The notes beneath the pieces were generated by a model, which was not told the origin of the DNA, did not search any database, and saw only the letters and a list, made by a program, of their open reading frames with translations. This document shows, piece after piece, positions 53,529 through 61,281 of a DNA stretch of 64,000 bases. Location of the stretch: NCBI GenBank assembly GCA_964553795.1, contig CAZKMR010000008.1, positions 18,861 through 82,860 of the forward strand. Reading direction: 5' to 3'. Origin of the DNA: JADLHS01 sp964553795 (GTDB lineage: Bacteria > Verrucomicrobiota > Verrucomicrobiia > Limisphaerales > JADLHS01). Position 1 is the stretch's first letter; every line of letters begins with the position of its first letter. The position numbers were made by a program, and so were the translations under genes.

Positions 53529-54128
53529 ATGATCTGCATCCAATGCGAGAACGAGCAGTTCACCGAAAAACCCGACGCCGTGATTGAACAAGAGTTCAAA
53601 GGCGAAGTGGTGAAGGTGAAGATGGTGGCAAGCGCTTGCACGAAGTGCGGCTGGACGACGGTCACACTGGCGCAGGCGGACGAATTACGCCGGCGCACCG
53701 CCGATGCGTACCGGCAGAAACATGGCCTGCTGACGAGCGAACAGATCAAGGCGCTGCGAAAGCTGCTGAACAAGAGCCAGCGGGAGTTTGCGGCTTTCCT
53801 CGGTGTGGGGGAAGCCAGCGTAAAGCGCTGGGAAACCTGGTTGGTGCAGGAAAAAGGCAGCGACCAACTCATGCGCATGAAGTGTGAGAAAGCGATCCAC
53901 GAGCAACTGCTAAAGAGTGCGCCGACGAAGTTTTCGGTTTCGGTCAGCTATACCTGCACCATGGTGCATTCCTCGCAAGGTTTCGTGGTGCAGCCTGCCC
54001 TGATCACGGCCCGCCCATCAAAATGGGCGAAGGAGCAACACACGGGTTGCAGCATTGCAGCCGAAGAAACTTTCGACGAAGCACGTTATTGCGGAGCCGC
54101 CAATGAAGAACTCGCCCTTGCAGCTTGA
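53529..54128 (+). CDS. MqsA/YgiT-type antitoxin with long C-terminal extension
   Basis: A 199-residue protein. A zinc ribbon uses Cys3/Cys6 and Cys37/Cys40 (CIQC and CTKC). A Xre-type HTH follows at about residues 68-105 (LLTSEQIKALRKLLNKSQRE, then FAAFLGVGEASVKRWE). MqsA of E. coli stops after the HTH at 131 residues; this protein has about 70 more. In toxin-antitoxin-chaperone systems such an extension is the chaperone-addiction domain that makes the antitoxin unstable without its SecB-like chaperone. The next gene, which overlaps the 3' end by 26 bp, encodes exactly that. ATG 53529 follows the toxin stop by 4 bp. Confidence 0.85.
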   Translation: MICIQCENEQFTEKPDAVIEQEFKGEVVKVKMVASACTKCGWTTVTLAQADELRRRTADAYRQKHGLLTSEQIKALRKLLNKSQREFAAFLGVGEASVKRWETWLVQEKGSDQLMRMKCEKAIHEQLLKSAPTKFSVSVSYTCTMVHSSQGFVVQPALITARPSKWAKEQHTGCSIAAEETFDEARYCGAANEELALAA

Positions 54129-54549
54129 TCAGCACTGCCTGACGGCGGTGCATTTGGACGCCTGCGTAGATTCACAGGTCAAGGACCAGGTGAAGTGGCG
54201 GATTGATTGCAAGGTGGGCACCGCCATTCACAAGGATGATCCGCGTAAATGGAAAGTGGATCTGACGGTCGAATTCAAATCGGAGGACGAAGCGTTTCAG
54301 CCGTACAAGGGGAGTTGCAGTTTCACGGGGTTTTTCACCGTGGATGCGGCGTATCCCGAGGACAAGGTGAAGATGCTGGTGGAAACGAACGCGCCAAGCA
54401 TCCTGTATGGCTCAATCCGCGAGATGTGCTGCAACCTGACCGCGCGGGGGCCGTGGCCGATGGTAATGTTACCCACACAATCCTTTTACAATTCCCCCGC
54501 CAAACCGGCCACGACAGCGCCGGAAGCGAATCCGGCGAAGGCGGTTTAA
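54103..54549 (+). CDS. SecB-like chaperone of the toxin-antitoxin-chaperone operon
   Basis: A 148-residue protein of SecB length (155 in E. coli). The most diagnostic part is the C-terminal NAPSILYGSIREMCCNLTAR, then GPWPMVMLPTQSFY, which matches the SecB segment with NAP...REV..L..RG.FP...L.P..F. An acidic beta-sheet region precedes it. The gene overlaps the antitoxin end by 26 bp, implying coupled translation. Dedicated SecB-like chaperones of this sort hold the antitoxin and thereby control the toxin, and some respond to phage. A housekeeping role in export is unlikely in this context. Confidence 0.8.
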   Translation: MKNSPLQLDQHCLTAVHLDACVDSQVKDQVKWRIDCKVGTAIHKDDPRKWKVDLTVEFKSEDEAFQPYKGSCSFTGFFTVDAAYPEDKVKMLVETNAPSILYGSIREMCCNLTARGPWPMVMLPTQSFYNSPAKPATTAPEANPAKAV

Positions 54550-54755
54550 GCCGTCAGGCGGGAAAGAGAATTCGGCTTCCCTGCCCGATTGGCCCAACAC
54601 ACTGCGGTGAAGCAAGCCAGCGACATAAGCGCGCTGGCCGCGGTGGATTGTGAATAGGTATTGAGGTCGGGTACATTACGGCTGGACTGATTTTGTCCGA
54701 GCGACAGGGGTAACTTCTTTGGAATTACATAACGAAAGGACTCAGAAGCGAGCTT

Positions 54756-55970
54756 ATGCCAAACTTGAACACCCGGCGGTTTACCGACACTGACATCCTG
54801 GGGAAAATCCGAATCGAAAGCCTGATTACCTGGCTAATGCCGGCCAAGGATTACCTGGCCGCCCGCGGCGTGGCGCTGCCAGTTACCGGACAATCCGCCC
54901 CACCTTCCGCGAGCGATGGAAACAGCGGAGTGGATTTGGAAAAACTGGCGGCGGTGTTTGTCGAGCCGGATGAGGCGATGCCGGAATATCTGGTGAACTC
55001 GCTATTCATCATTCATGAAATGGCGGATGAACCCGGCATGGACGCCATCCTGGATTCCATCGAGGCGCAGAATGAAGGCAAGGCGGAAGCCGACAAGCTC
55101 GTGTTGAACATCGGCGACGATCCCGATCCAGCGGACGTAGCCGTGCAAGCGTGGTTGCAGGACAAGGAGCTGTTGGAGGAAATCCACAACCAACACCAAC
55201 TCACACGCCCCCGGTCGTTCATCTACTTTGTCGCCGAAGTAGAGGAAGCGCCGGAGTTCACGGCGCCGACGCCGGAACAGATCACGGCGCTGGAAGCGCG
55301 GCTGGCGGCATGGTTCAGCAAAAAGAAGCGCGGGAACGCCTGCCGGATTCTGGTTTATCCGAAAGACAAGGAGTGTTGGTTTCTCGTGCGGCACGGGCTG
55401 CCGTGCAAACGGGAGGGCGTGTTTAACGAGGGCAAGTCGGAGAGTGTTTTCTATCGTCCACAAAAACATGATGTGGTGGTGTATGACATCGAGAACGCCC
55501 AATTGCGGATGAACTGCTGTGGGGTGAGGGAAATGAAGGAATTTCAAAAGGCGTTCGGCGTGCATCTGTTTAACAACGAGAATTTCTTTCCCGGCGAGGG
55601 CAAATACACGCTAACGCCATTGGTGGAAAAAGGCCGGAACTGTCTGGCGTGTGGCGAGGTGGACGGCATGCTGAGCGTGACGTTGAAAGAGGTGGAATTT
55701 TTTTACGGCGGGAAGCCCTGGCAGCGAATCACCCGGAGGTCGGACGACATTTTTACACTGGTGGAAAAAGAGTTGTTCAAGTGGCCCAATCCTGAGCGGA
55801 TCACGCGAGCCGGATTTGAGGTCAAGTTTAAGGACTCCAACAAAACGCGGCGGGTTACCATCATCGGCTCGAACAAGGCGCAATACGGCCGGGACGGCGA
55901 CGCGGATATGATGGAGAAATGGATGAAGTTGGCTGGATTCATCCTGACCAAGACGGACGATGAGGAATAA
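54756..55970 (+). CDS. Unknown protein, first gene of an unrecognised two-gene operon
   Basis: A 404-residue acidic cytoplasmic protein that I cannot assign. Distinct parts are an N-terminal helical region (MPNLNTRRFTDTDILGKI), a Pro/Ser linker near residue 48, a basic stretch with AWFSKKKRGNACRILVYPKD near residue 189, and a C-terminal region with FTLVEKELFKWPNPERITRA near residue 336 and VTIIGSNKAQYGRDGDADMM. No signal peptide or nucleotide-binding loop is visible. It overlaps the next gene by 11 bp. It lies between defence genes and the phage control region, which makes a defence or anti-repressor role conceivable but unproven. Confidence 0.7.
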   Translation: MPNLNTRRFTDTDILGKIRIESLITWLMPAKDYLAARGVALPVTGQSAPPSASDGNSGVDLEKLAAVFVEPDEAMPEYLVNSLFIIHEMADEPGMDAILDSIEAQNEGKAEADKLVLNIGDDPDPADVAVQAWLQDKELLEEIHNQHQLTRPRSFIYFVAEVEEAPEFTAPTPEQITALEARLAAWFSKKKRGNACRILVYPKDKECWFLVRHGLPCKREGVFNEGKSESVFYRPQKHDVVVYDIENAQLRMNCCGVREMKEFQKAFGVHLFNNENFFPGEGKYTLTPLVEKGRNCLACGEVDGMLSVTLKEVEFFYGGKPWQRITRRSDDIFTLVEKELFKWPNPERITRAGFEVKFKDSNKTRRVTIIGSNKAQYGRDGDADMMEKWMKLAGFILTKTDDEE

Positions 55971-56982
55971 GCGCGGGCTGTGGCAAAGTCTGGGCTCGCT
56001 GCCGACACTGGCGGCGGTGCTGGCGGAGTGGGAACGGGAACTCGGCGACGAGTTCGCGCGGGCGCACGGTTTTCTCCAAGCCACAACTGCGCACAGCGAG
56101 GAATATCCCTGCACTAATCGGACGCCATGCGGTTGTGTGCATCGGGTCGTGCCGCCCGGCAAGCGCATCGGCATGGTGGCTGTGTGTGAATGCGGATGCG
56201 CGGCGATTCCTGTCACAAAAACCAACTTGACCGTATTCGCGCTGAATGTAGTGAAGTTCGGAGAGTCGGTGCGACAAGCGATGAAATTTCTTCCACCGAC
56301 ATCCAACGCGGCGAACGGACATTGCCGGCGGATCGGTGCGGCAGGTGCGGCGCAACGCCCTGTGTTTTTTCTCGCGCCTGCCGACGAGGGCGCGCTGGTG
56401 AAAGAATTGGCAAAGCTGGTGGCGGCTCAAGCCGGACCGTTTGTCCTGGTGACGCCAACGACAACGCATCATTCAACCGAAGTCGAAGCCATGCAGATGC
56501 GGCACGGTTTTTTACTGCTGGCTTGCTCGCGGTGGCTGGAACTCACAAAGCCCGGCTCGTTTAAGTTGCGAGCGCGGATAGAGCCAGTGCTGGCGGCTTT
56601 CGAGCAGCGCATCGCCGCCGGGCAGAGCCAATCGAAAGTGGCGGACCGAATTTCGATTGGCCGGCTCTCGTATCTTCCAGGATTCGATCAGGTCTGGCTT
56701 GGCGGGCAACTCTACGATCTGTCCGAACGCCCGAAGGCGCGGGCTTGCATCCAGTTTCTGGTGGATCGCAAGGCTGTTGACCGGACGTCAGCCTGTCATC
56801 TGGAAAAGGAAATTGACCCGCACGTCCGGGCGAAATGTCAGTTGCCAAAGCTCCCAAATTATTCGGAGACGAAAATCCACTACTATTTCAACCCGACAAA
56901 AAGCAAGACGGCCAGGCTCGGCCGTGAATTGATCCGATCCGCCGGACGTGGCACTGGTCGTTACTTCCTGAACGTCCAGTAG
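55960..56982 (+). CDS. Unknown zinc-binding-like protein, second gene of the two-gene operon
   Basis: A 340-residue basic protein without a recognised family. Residues about 50-80 hold a Cys cluster (YPCTNRTPCGCVHRV ... VCECGCAAI) that could bind zinc. The middle (FFLAPADEGALVKELAKLVA, then FVLVTPTTTHH) suggests an alpha/beta fold. The C-terminal part (ERPKARACIQFLVDRKAVDR ... SETKIHYYFNP ... GTGRYFLNV) looks like a winged helix. It starts inside the previous gene (11-bp overlap), so the two are coupled and probably form a complex. Confidence 0.68.
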   Translation: MRNKRGLWQSLGSLPTLAAVLAEWERELGDEFARAHGFLQATTAHSEEYPCTNRTPCGCVHRVVPPGKRIGMVAVCECGCAAIPVTKTNLTVFALNVVKFGESVRQAMKFLPPTSNAANGHCRRIGAAGAAQRPVFFLAPADEGALVKELAKLVAAQAGPFVLVTPTTTHHSTEVEAMQMRHGFLLLACSRWLELTKPGSFKLRARIEPVLAAFEQRIAAGQSQSKVADRISIGRLSYLPGFDQVWLGGQLYDLSERPKARACIQFLVDRKAVDRTSACHLEKEIDPHVRAKCQLPKLPNYSETKIHYYFNPTKSKTARLGRELIRSAGRGTGRYFLNVQ

Positions 56983-56997
56983 CCGGAAGTTCTTCCG

Positions 56998-57092
56998 TTC
57001 CCCCTTGTTCCACTTAATGGGTTTCGCCCTGTAAAGACAGGGTGAAACGCACTTCTTGTATTCCCCCTTGTAACCTTTCGCGGCGCGAAAAG
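56998..57092. promoter_or_regulatory. Control region with direct repeats, hairpin and dyad before the early-gene block
   Basis: Two identical 11-bp direct repeats TTCCCCCTTGT (56998-57008 and 57061-57071) flank a strong hairpin, GTTTCGCCCTGT-aaag-ACAGGGTGAAAC (57021-57048). A near-perfect dyad TTTCGCG-g-CGCGAAA follows (57076-57090). It separates the unknown operon from the small-gene block with an excisionase-like HTH. The hairpin may terminate upstream transcripts, and the dyad is a likely operator. Confidence 0.6.
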
Positions 57093-57115
57093 TAAGCGCA
57101 CAAAGTGTCGCCAGC

Positions 57116-57286
57116 ATGAAAACAATTCTGCTGGCAACGAAGAAAAAGCTGCACCTGTTCGCGCTGCGAGCCGCGCTGTTCGCGGTGGCAATTCCGCTCT
57201 GGCTGGCGAGTGCCTGCACCTGGCGGCTGGAAGCGTGGCGGTCGCGTCTTCAGACAGCAATTCACCACAAGGAGGCACAGCGATGA
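57116..57286 (+). CDS. Small single-pass membrane protein
   Basis: A 56-residue frame beginning MKTILLATKKKLHLFALRAA with one hydrophobic helix (about residues 14-33, ending WLASAC) and a basic tail. Its stop overlaps the start of the HTH gene at 57283 (ATGA), so the two are translated together. Small membrane proteins of unknown role are common in phage early regions. It was found by reading the region, being too short for many gene callers. Confidence 0.6.
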   Translation: MKTILLATKKKLHLFALRAALFAVAIPLWLASACTWRLEAWRSRLQTAIHHKEAQR

Positions 57287-57540
57287 AACCAGTTCACTAC
57301 GCGCACAGCACACCTCAACCGGCCTCCGGGCAACTTCTCCCCAGCGTGGAGAAGGAAACCGCCGTCGAGCCATTCATCAACAAGCGCGAAGTCGCCAAGC
57401 GGCTCGGCAACACGACGCGCACCGTGGACAACATGATGCGACGCGGGATGATCCCCTACTACAAGCTGGGCTACCGCGTCGCCTTCCGCTGGAGCGAAAT
57501 CCAATCCCATCTCGCGCAAACGTGCCGCATCTGCCGGTGA
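57283..57540 (+). CDS. Excisionase-like MerR-type HTH protein
   Basis: An 85-residue protein whose C-terminal 50 residues form a helix-turn-helix of the excisionase/HTH_17 type: PFINKREVAKRLGNTTRTVD, then NMMRRGMIPYYKLGYRVAFR with the wing, and WSEIQSHL. Such proteins direct excision or act as small DNA-binding regulators in phages and islands. The start ATG overlaps the stop of the small membrane protein. It lies just downstream of a dyad-containing control region that it might bind. Confidence 0.82.
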   Translation: MKPVHYAHSTPQPASGQLLPSVEKETAVEPFINKREVAKRLGNTTRTVDNMMRRGMIPYYKLGYRVAFRWSEIQSHLAQTCRICR

Positions 57541-57628
57541 TTGCATCACAGGCCACCACAGGACGCGCGAACCGGCAAACCCATTTCGGTCAACAAACAT
57601 CAACAACAACAAAACGAAAGATACAACT

Positions 57629-57784
57629 ATGGCACTATTCGAAACATTCCTGAGCCTGCTGCTCATCGGCTGGCTGCTGTTCCTCGGCTACTACTTCGGC
57701 AAATCGCTGGAGGACTACATCGAAGACAAGGCGAAGAAAGCTTCCAAGAGCAATGAACAAAACAAGGGGGGCGACGCCAAGTGA
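57629..57784 (+). CDS. Small membrane protein with charged C-terminal tail
   Basis: A 51-residue frame. One membrane helix (FLSLLLIGWLLFLGYYFG, about residues 7-24) is followed by an acidic-basic tail rich in Lys, Glu and Asn. Its stop overlaps the GTG start of the nuclease gene (57781), indicating coupling. No function is known to me. Confidence 0.6.
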   Translation: MALFETFLSLLLIGWLLFLGYYFGKSLEDYIEDKAKKASKSNEQNKGGDAK

Positions 57785-58173
57785 ACTCCCGGCGCAAGGG
57801 CAAAGTCGGTGAGCGCGAGTTCGCAGCGCTGCTGCGCGAGCACGGGTATGATGCCCGGCGCGGCCAACAGTTCAGCGGCTCGCCCGATTCCCCCGACGTG
57901 GTCAGCGACGCGCTGGCGTGGCTGCACGTCGAGGTGAAGCGGGTGCAAAACCTGAACCTCACCGACGCCTGCGCTCAAGCCGAGCGCGATTGCGGGCCGG
58001 TAGCACCGGCGGGCCACAAGAAACCGTGGGTCGTAGCTCACCGCCGCAATCACGCCCCCTGGCTGATCACGATGCGCGCCGAAACTTTCTTCAATTTCCT
58101 CCGCGGCACGTTGCCGCCGGAAGCACACCAACAAAAAACTGAACTGAACAAAACACATGAAGATCAAGAATAG
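57781..58173 (+). CDS. PD-(D/E)xK nuclease, Holliday-junction-resolvase-like
   Basis: A 130-residue protein starting at GTG. The nuclease signature is complete: Glu in KVGEREFAALLREHGY near residue 12, Asp in SGSPDSPDVV near residue 40, and the Glu-x-Lys of WLHVEVKRVQ near residue 52. Phage proteins of this size resolve Holliday junctions or branched DNA during replication and packaging. The 3' end overlaps the following gene by 17 bp, which ties it to the replication block. Confidence 0.78.
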   Translation: MNSRRKGKVGEREFAALLREHGYDARRGQQFSGSPDSPDVVSDALAWLHVEVKRVQNLNLTDACAQAERDCGPVAPAGHKKPWVVAHRRNHAPWLITMRAETFFNFLRGTLPPEAHQQKTELNKTHEDQE

Positions 58174-58870
58174 CAACTCACACTTCGAAGCCTGCCCGGA
58201 GTACACCGGCAAGGCGGTGATTGTGGACGTGACGCCGCTGCGCAAGCAGCAGAGTCAATTCGGCGAACGCGACGTTTTCAAAGTCGTGTTCGAGGTGGAA
58301 ATGCAGCGCGACGACGGCACACCGTACTGCGTGTGGTCGAAAAACTTCACGCCGACGCTGAACGAGAAATCGAACTTCCGGAAATTCCTGCGTGGTCTGT
58401 ATGGCCGCGACCTGAGCAAGCAGGAGATGGAGGATTTCGACACGGAATCACTCATCGGCAAGACGGCGCAAGTCGTCGTCGTGCATGAGTTCAAGGACGG
58501 CGAAACCTACGCGAACATCGCCGCCTGCACGCCGGACAAAAGCGGCACGCCGCTGAAGTCGTCGGGCAAGTATGTCCGGGTGAAAGATCGTCCGCCGAAG
58601 GATGCGACTGGCTACCGCCGCGCCGAACAAGCCGGTGACAGTGGCGGTGACCTGGGTGCGACGAAAATTCACGTCGGTAAATGCAAAGGGCTCGAAGTGC
58701 GTGACCTCTCGCCCGAGCAGGTTGGTGCGCTGGTCGAGAATTGGCTGCCGACGGCGAAGGCGAATGCCAAACCCACGGCGGATGACAAGCGGCTCATCGC
58801 CGCCTTGGAAGGCTGGCAGTCGGCGCAAGGCGACGGCACGGCGGGCGAGAGCGACGATGTGCCGTATTGA
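58157..58870 (+). CDS. Single-strand-DNA-binding-like phage protein
   Basis: A 237-residue protein. The N-terminal half looks like an OB-fold beta-barrel (GKAVIVDVTPLRKQQSQFGE, then VFKVVFEVEMQRDDG, LIGKTAQVVVVHEF). A basic linker follows, and the end is GESDDVPY. That acidic, aromatic tip resembles the C-terminal hook (DDDIPF) by which single-strand-binding proteins recruit partners. In this position, between a resolvase-like nuclease and an exonuclease, an SSB role is likely. The family itself is not recognised with certainty. Confidence 0.65.
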   Translation: MKIKNSNSHFEACPEYTGKAVIVDVTPLRKQQSQFGERDVFKVVFEVEMQRDDGTPYCVWSKNFTPTLNEKSNFRKFLRGLYGRDLSKQEMEDFDTESLIGKTAQVVVVHEFKDGETYANIAACTPDKSGTPLKSSGKYVRVKDRPPKDATGYRRAEQAGDSGGDLGATKIHVGKCKGLEVRDLSPEQVGALVENWLPTAKANAKPTADDKRLIAALEGWQSAQGDGTAGESDDVPY

Positions 58871-58972
58871 AATGCTGAAAACTGAAACGCAGAAAGTTGA
58901 ATGACACCATCTATCCCCTGCCCTCGCCCTTCGTTAGGGCGGACTGAAAAGTAGAAAGCAAAAATCAGCTGG

Positions 58973-59001
58973 GTGGCCTTTGGCGTGACGCCAGAGGCTA
59001 C
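58973..59001. repeat. Dispersed hairpin repeat in the 58871-59036 gap
   Basis: GTGGCCTTTGGCG and CGCCAGAGGCTAC are near-complementary arms (11 of 13) around a 3-nt loop. A GC-rich ccgcgggacgcgg dyad follows. The 166-bp gap has no gene, and the element is a dispersed-repeat type hairpin rather than a clear terminator. Confidence 0.55.
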
Positions 59002-59036
59002 CCGCGGGACGCGGGTGCTACAGGAACAATATTTTT

Positions 59037-59696
59037 ATGAACACGATCATTTTTGACATTGAGACGGGGCCGCTGCCTGATGCGGAGTTGGAAACCATGC
59101 TGCCGGCGTTTGATCCGGCGGAAGTAAAGACGGGCAACATCAAAGACCCGGATAAAGTCGCCGCCAAGATTGCGGAGGCGGAGACGAATCATCGCCGGGA
59201 CTTTTTCGATCGGGCCGCGCTCGACCCGCTCACGGGGCGCGTGGTCGCCATCGGGATGCTGTATCCCGACAGCGGTGAGTGCGACGTGATCGGGCACGAT
59301 GACGAGGCCGAGACGCTGCGCGCGTTTTGGGACGTGTGCCGTGGGGAAATGGGCCGCGTAAATCAGATGATAGGATTCAACACCCATGGCTTTGATCTGC
59401 CGTTTCTGATTCGCCGCTCGTGGAAGCATCGCGTGACGGTGCCGTTCGGCATCCGGCGCGGACGCTATTGGGGCGAAGAGATGGTGGATTTGCGCGAAGC
59501 CTGGCAACTCGGCGACCGGCAGGCGCGGGGCTCACTCGACAGCATCGCCAAGCATCTTGGCGTCGGCGCGAAGAACGGCGACGGCAAAGCCTTCGCGGAA
59601 TTGTGGCAGAGCCACCGCAAGCAAGCGGAAGCCTATCTGCGTAACGACCTGGAACTCACCGCGAAGATTGCGAGGGCGCTGGGGGTATGCGTGTGA
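59037..59696 (+). CDS. DnaQ/PolB-type 3'-5' exonuclease
   Basis: A 219-residue RNase-H-fold exonuclease. Exo I is IIFDIETGPL near residue 4. Exo II is MIGFNTHGFDLPFLIRRSW near residue 111. The late Asp motif is YLRNDLELTAKIARAL near residue 200. It resembles predicted exonucleases related to the proofreading domain of family B polymerases. The gene overlaps the helicase start by 10 bp. In phage-like replication modules this enzyme trims DNA ends. Confidence 0.85.
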   Translation: MNTIIFDIETGPLPDAELETMLPAFDPAEVKTGNIKDPDKVAAKIAEAETNHRRDFFDRAALDPLTGRVVAIGMLYPDSGECDVIGHDDEAETLRAFWDVCRGEMGRVNQMIGFNTHGFDLPFLIRRSWKHRVTVPFGIRRGRYWGEEMVDLREAWQLGDRQARGSLDSIAKHLGVGAKNGDGKAFAELWQSHRKQAEAYLRNDLELTAKIARALGVCV

Positions 59697-60272
59697 CGTT
59701 CGCAAAAGCTGAAATGAACTTGATCACCTCACCCCTACCCTCTCCCCAGCGCGGAGAGGGAGCGGCTCAACTTGAAATGCTCGAACCCAGCCCGTGGACG
59801 GGCTACGAGGCGCTGGCCGACGCGGTGCTCACACCGGAGAATCGTTTCCGCGCCGCCGCGCTCGGTGGGGACAATTGCTTCCTCACCGGCGCCGGCGGCA
59901 CGGGCAAAAGCACGCAACTGCGGGCCTTCATCGCGGACCTTGCGGTCGGCCACCATCCGCGCCGGGTCAGCGTCACCGCGCCAACGGGCGTGGCCGCGTT
60001 GAACGTGGGCGGCATGACGATACACCGCTTCTGCGGGATGCTGATTGGCCCCGCGGCGGGACAGTCGAACGAAGATTACTTCGCCCAACTGCAACGTGAT
60101 CCGCGCCGCTCCATTCTGGCAGGGTTCAATCGCGTGCGGCGGTGCGAAGTGCTGGTGATTGACGAAATCAGCATGTTGCCAGGGCGACAATTCGAGTTCG
60201 TCGAATTTCTGTTCCGGCGGCTGCGTGGTCGCGACGAACCGTTCGGCGGCTGTCAGGTCATCGTCACCGGTG
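59687..60272 (+). CDS. PIF1/RecD-like helicase, N-terminal part (interrupted by assembly gap)
   Basis: The N-terminal part of a superfamily 1B helicase: Walker A LTGAGGTGKSTQLRAF near residue 66, APTGVAALNVGGMTIH, and Walker B VLVIDEISMLPG near residue 158. It then runs into 100 N. Joining it to 60373-61281 after removing the duplicated 55 bp gives one 479-residue protein. The start is uncertain: ATG 59687 overlaps the exonuclease gene, but residues 13-28 (SPLPSPQRGEGA) are a dispersed repeat, so ATG 59777 is a good alternative. Confidence 0.85.
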
Positions 60273-60372
60273 NNNNNNNNNNNNNNNNNNNNNNNNNNNN
60301 NNNNNNNNNNNNNNNNNNNNNNNNNNNNNNNNNNNNNNNNNNNNNNNNNNNNNNNNNNNNNNNNNNNNNNNN
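60273..60372. other. Assembly gap (100 N) flanked by a 55-bp duplication
   Basis: The 55 bases before the gap (60218-60272, starting cggctgcgtggtcgc and ending tcaccggtg) are repeated exactly after it (60373-60427). This is the pattern of two contigs overlapping by one k-mer and joined with a default spacer. Deleting 155 bp (gap plus one copy) restores the helicase frame. Confidence 0.93.
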
Positions 60373-61281
60373 CGGCTGCGTGGTCGCGACGAACCGTTCG
60401 GCGGCTGTCAGGTCATCGTCACCGGTGACTTTCTCCAACTGCCGCCGGTGCGGTCTTTGCAGACGGCCACCGGCGAGACGGAGCGATATGATTGGGCATT
60501 CCAATCACCGGCATGGACGGCGGCGAACTTCCGCACCTTCCTGCTGGAAAAGGTGCGGCGACAAGATGAAGCCGCGTTCGTGCGGGCGCTGGCGGATTTC
60601 CGCGTGGGTCGTGTGTGGGGCGATAGTGCGCGATTGCTGCAATCGCGAGTGCGGAGCAATCCGCCATCCACGATGCCGCGCCTGTTTACGCACAACGTCC
60701 AGGTGGACAAGTGGAACAATTTTCAACTCTCGGAGCTGCCGGGCGAGGAAACCGTTTTGGATGCGGAGCAGAGCGGGCCGGACCAGCAACGGGAATTTCT
60801 CACGCGGAATCTCCTGACGCCGGCAACGCTGCATGTGAAGCCGGGCGCGCTGGTGATGTTCACGGTCAACCGGGCAGCGCCCGGTGGCACTGATCCCATC
60901 TATGTGAATGGCCAATTAGGGACGGTGGAGAGTGTGGATAGGACCGATGGGACGAATGCGACCAATACAGTGTTCGTGCGGGTGAAGGATGGTCGCGTGA
61001 TTCCAGTGGAACGCTTCACCTGGCGGTATGACCAGCAAGACACGGACTCAGCGAGCTTCAGTCAGTTTCCGTTGCGGCTCGCATGGGCGATGACGATTCA
61101 CAAGGCGCAGGGGCTCACCTTGGATTCGGCCTATCTGGACATCCGCGCCGCGCGCGAGCCGGGACAGGCCTATGTGGCGGTGTCGCGGGTGCGATCGCTG
61201 GCTGGTTTGAATTTCAAGGAGTGGTTCAAGGGCGTGCATGTGTCGCCCGAGGCCATCGAGTTTTACAAGGAGGCACGATGA
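60373..61281 (+). CDS. PIF1/RecD-like helicase, C-terminal part
   Basis: This is the rest of the helicase: VIVTGDFLQLPPV (motif III), a middle region with VNGQLGTVESVD, then the UvrD-C2-like AWAMTIHKAQGLTLDSAYLD and the final YVAVSRVRSLAGL motif. The frame is open from base 60373 and agrees with the N-terminal piece only once the duplicated 55 bp and the N run are removed. The stop overlaps the primase start at 61278 (ATGA). Such helicases unwind 5'-3' in phage and plasmid replication. Confidence 0.88.
   Translation, partial: RLRGRDEPFGGCQVIVTGDFLQLPPVRSLQTATGETERYDWAFQSPAWTAANFRTFLLEKVRRQDEAAFVRALADFRVGRVWGDSARLLQSRVRSNPPSTMPRLFTHNVQVDKWNNFQLSELPGEETVLDAEQSGPDQQREFLTRNLLTPATLHVKPGALVMFTVNRAAPGGTDPIYVNGQLGTVESVDRTDGTNATNTVFVRVKDGRVIPVERFTWRYDQQDTDSASFSQFPLRLAWAMTIHKAQGLTLDSAYLDIRAAREPGQAYVAVSRVRSLAGLNFKEWFKGVHVSPEAIEFYKEAR

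Noticed and set aside
59687..60817. A true frameshift or pseudogene in the helicase
   Set aside because: The frame break disappears when the duplicated 55 bp and the N run are removed, so it is an assembly artefact.
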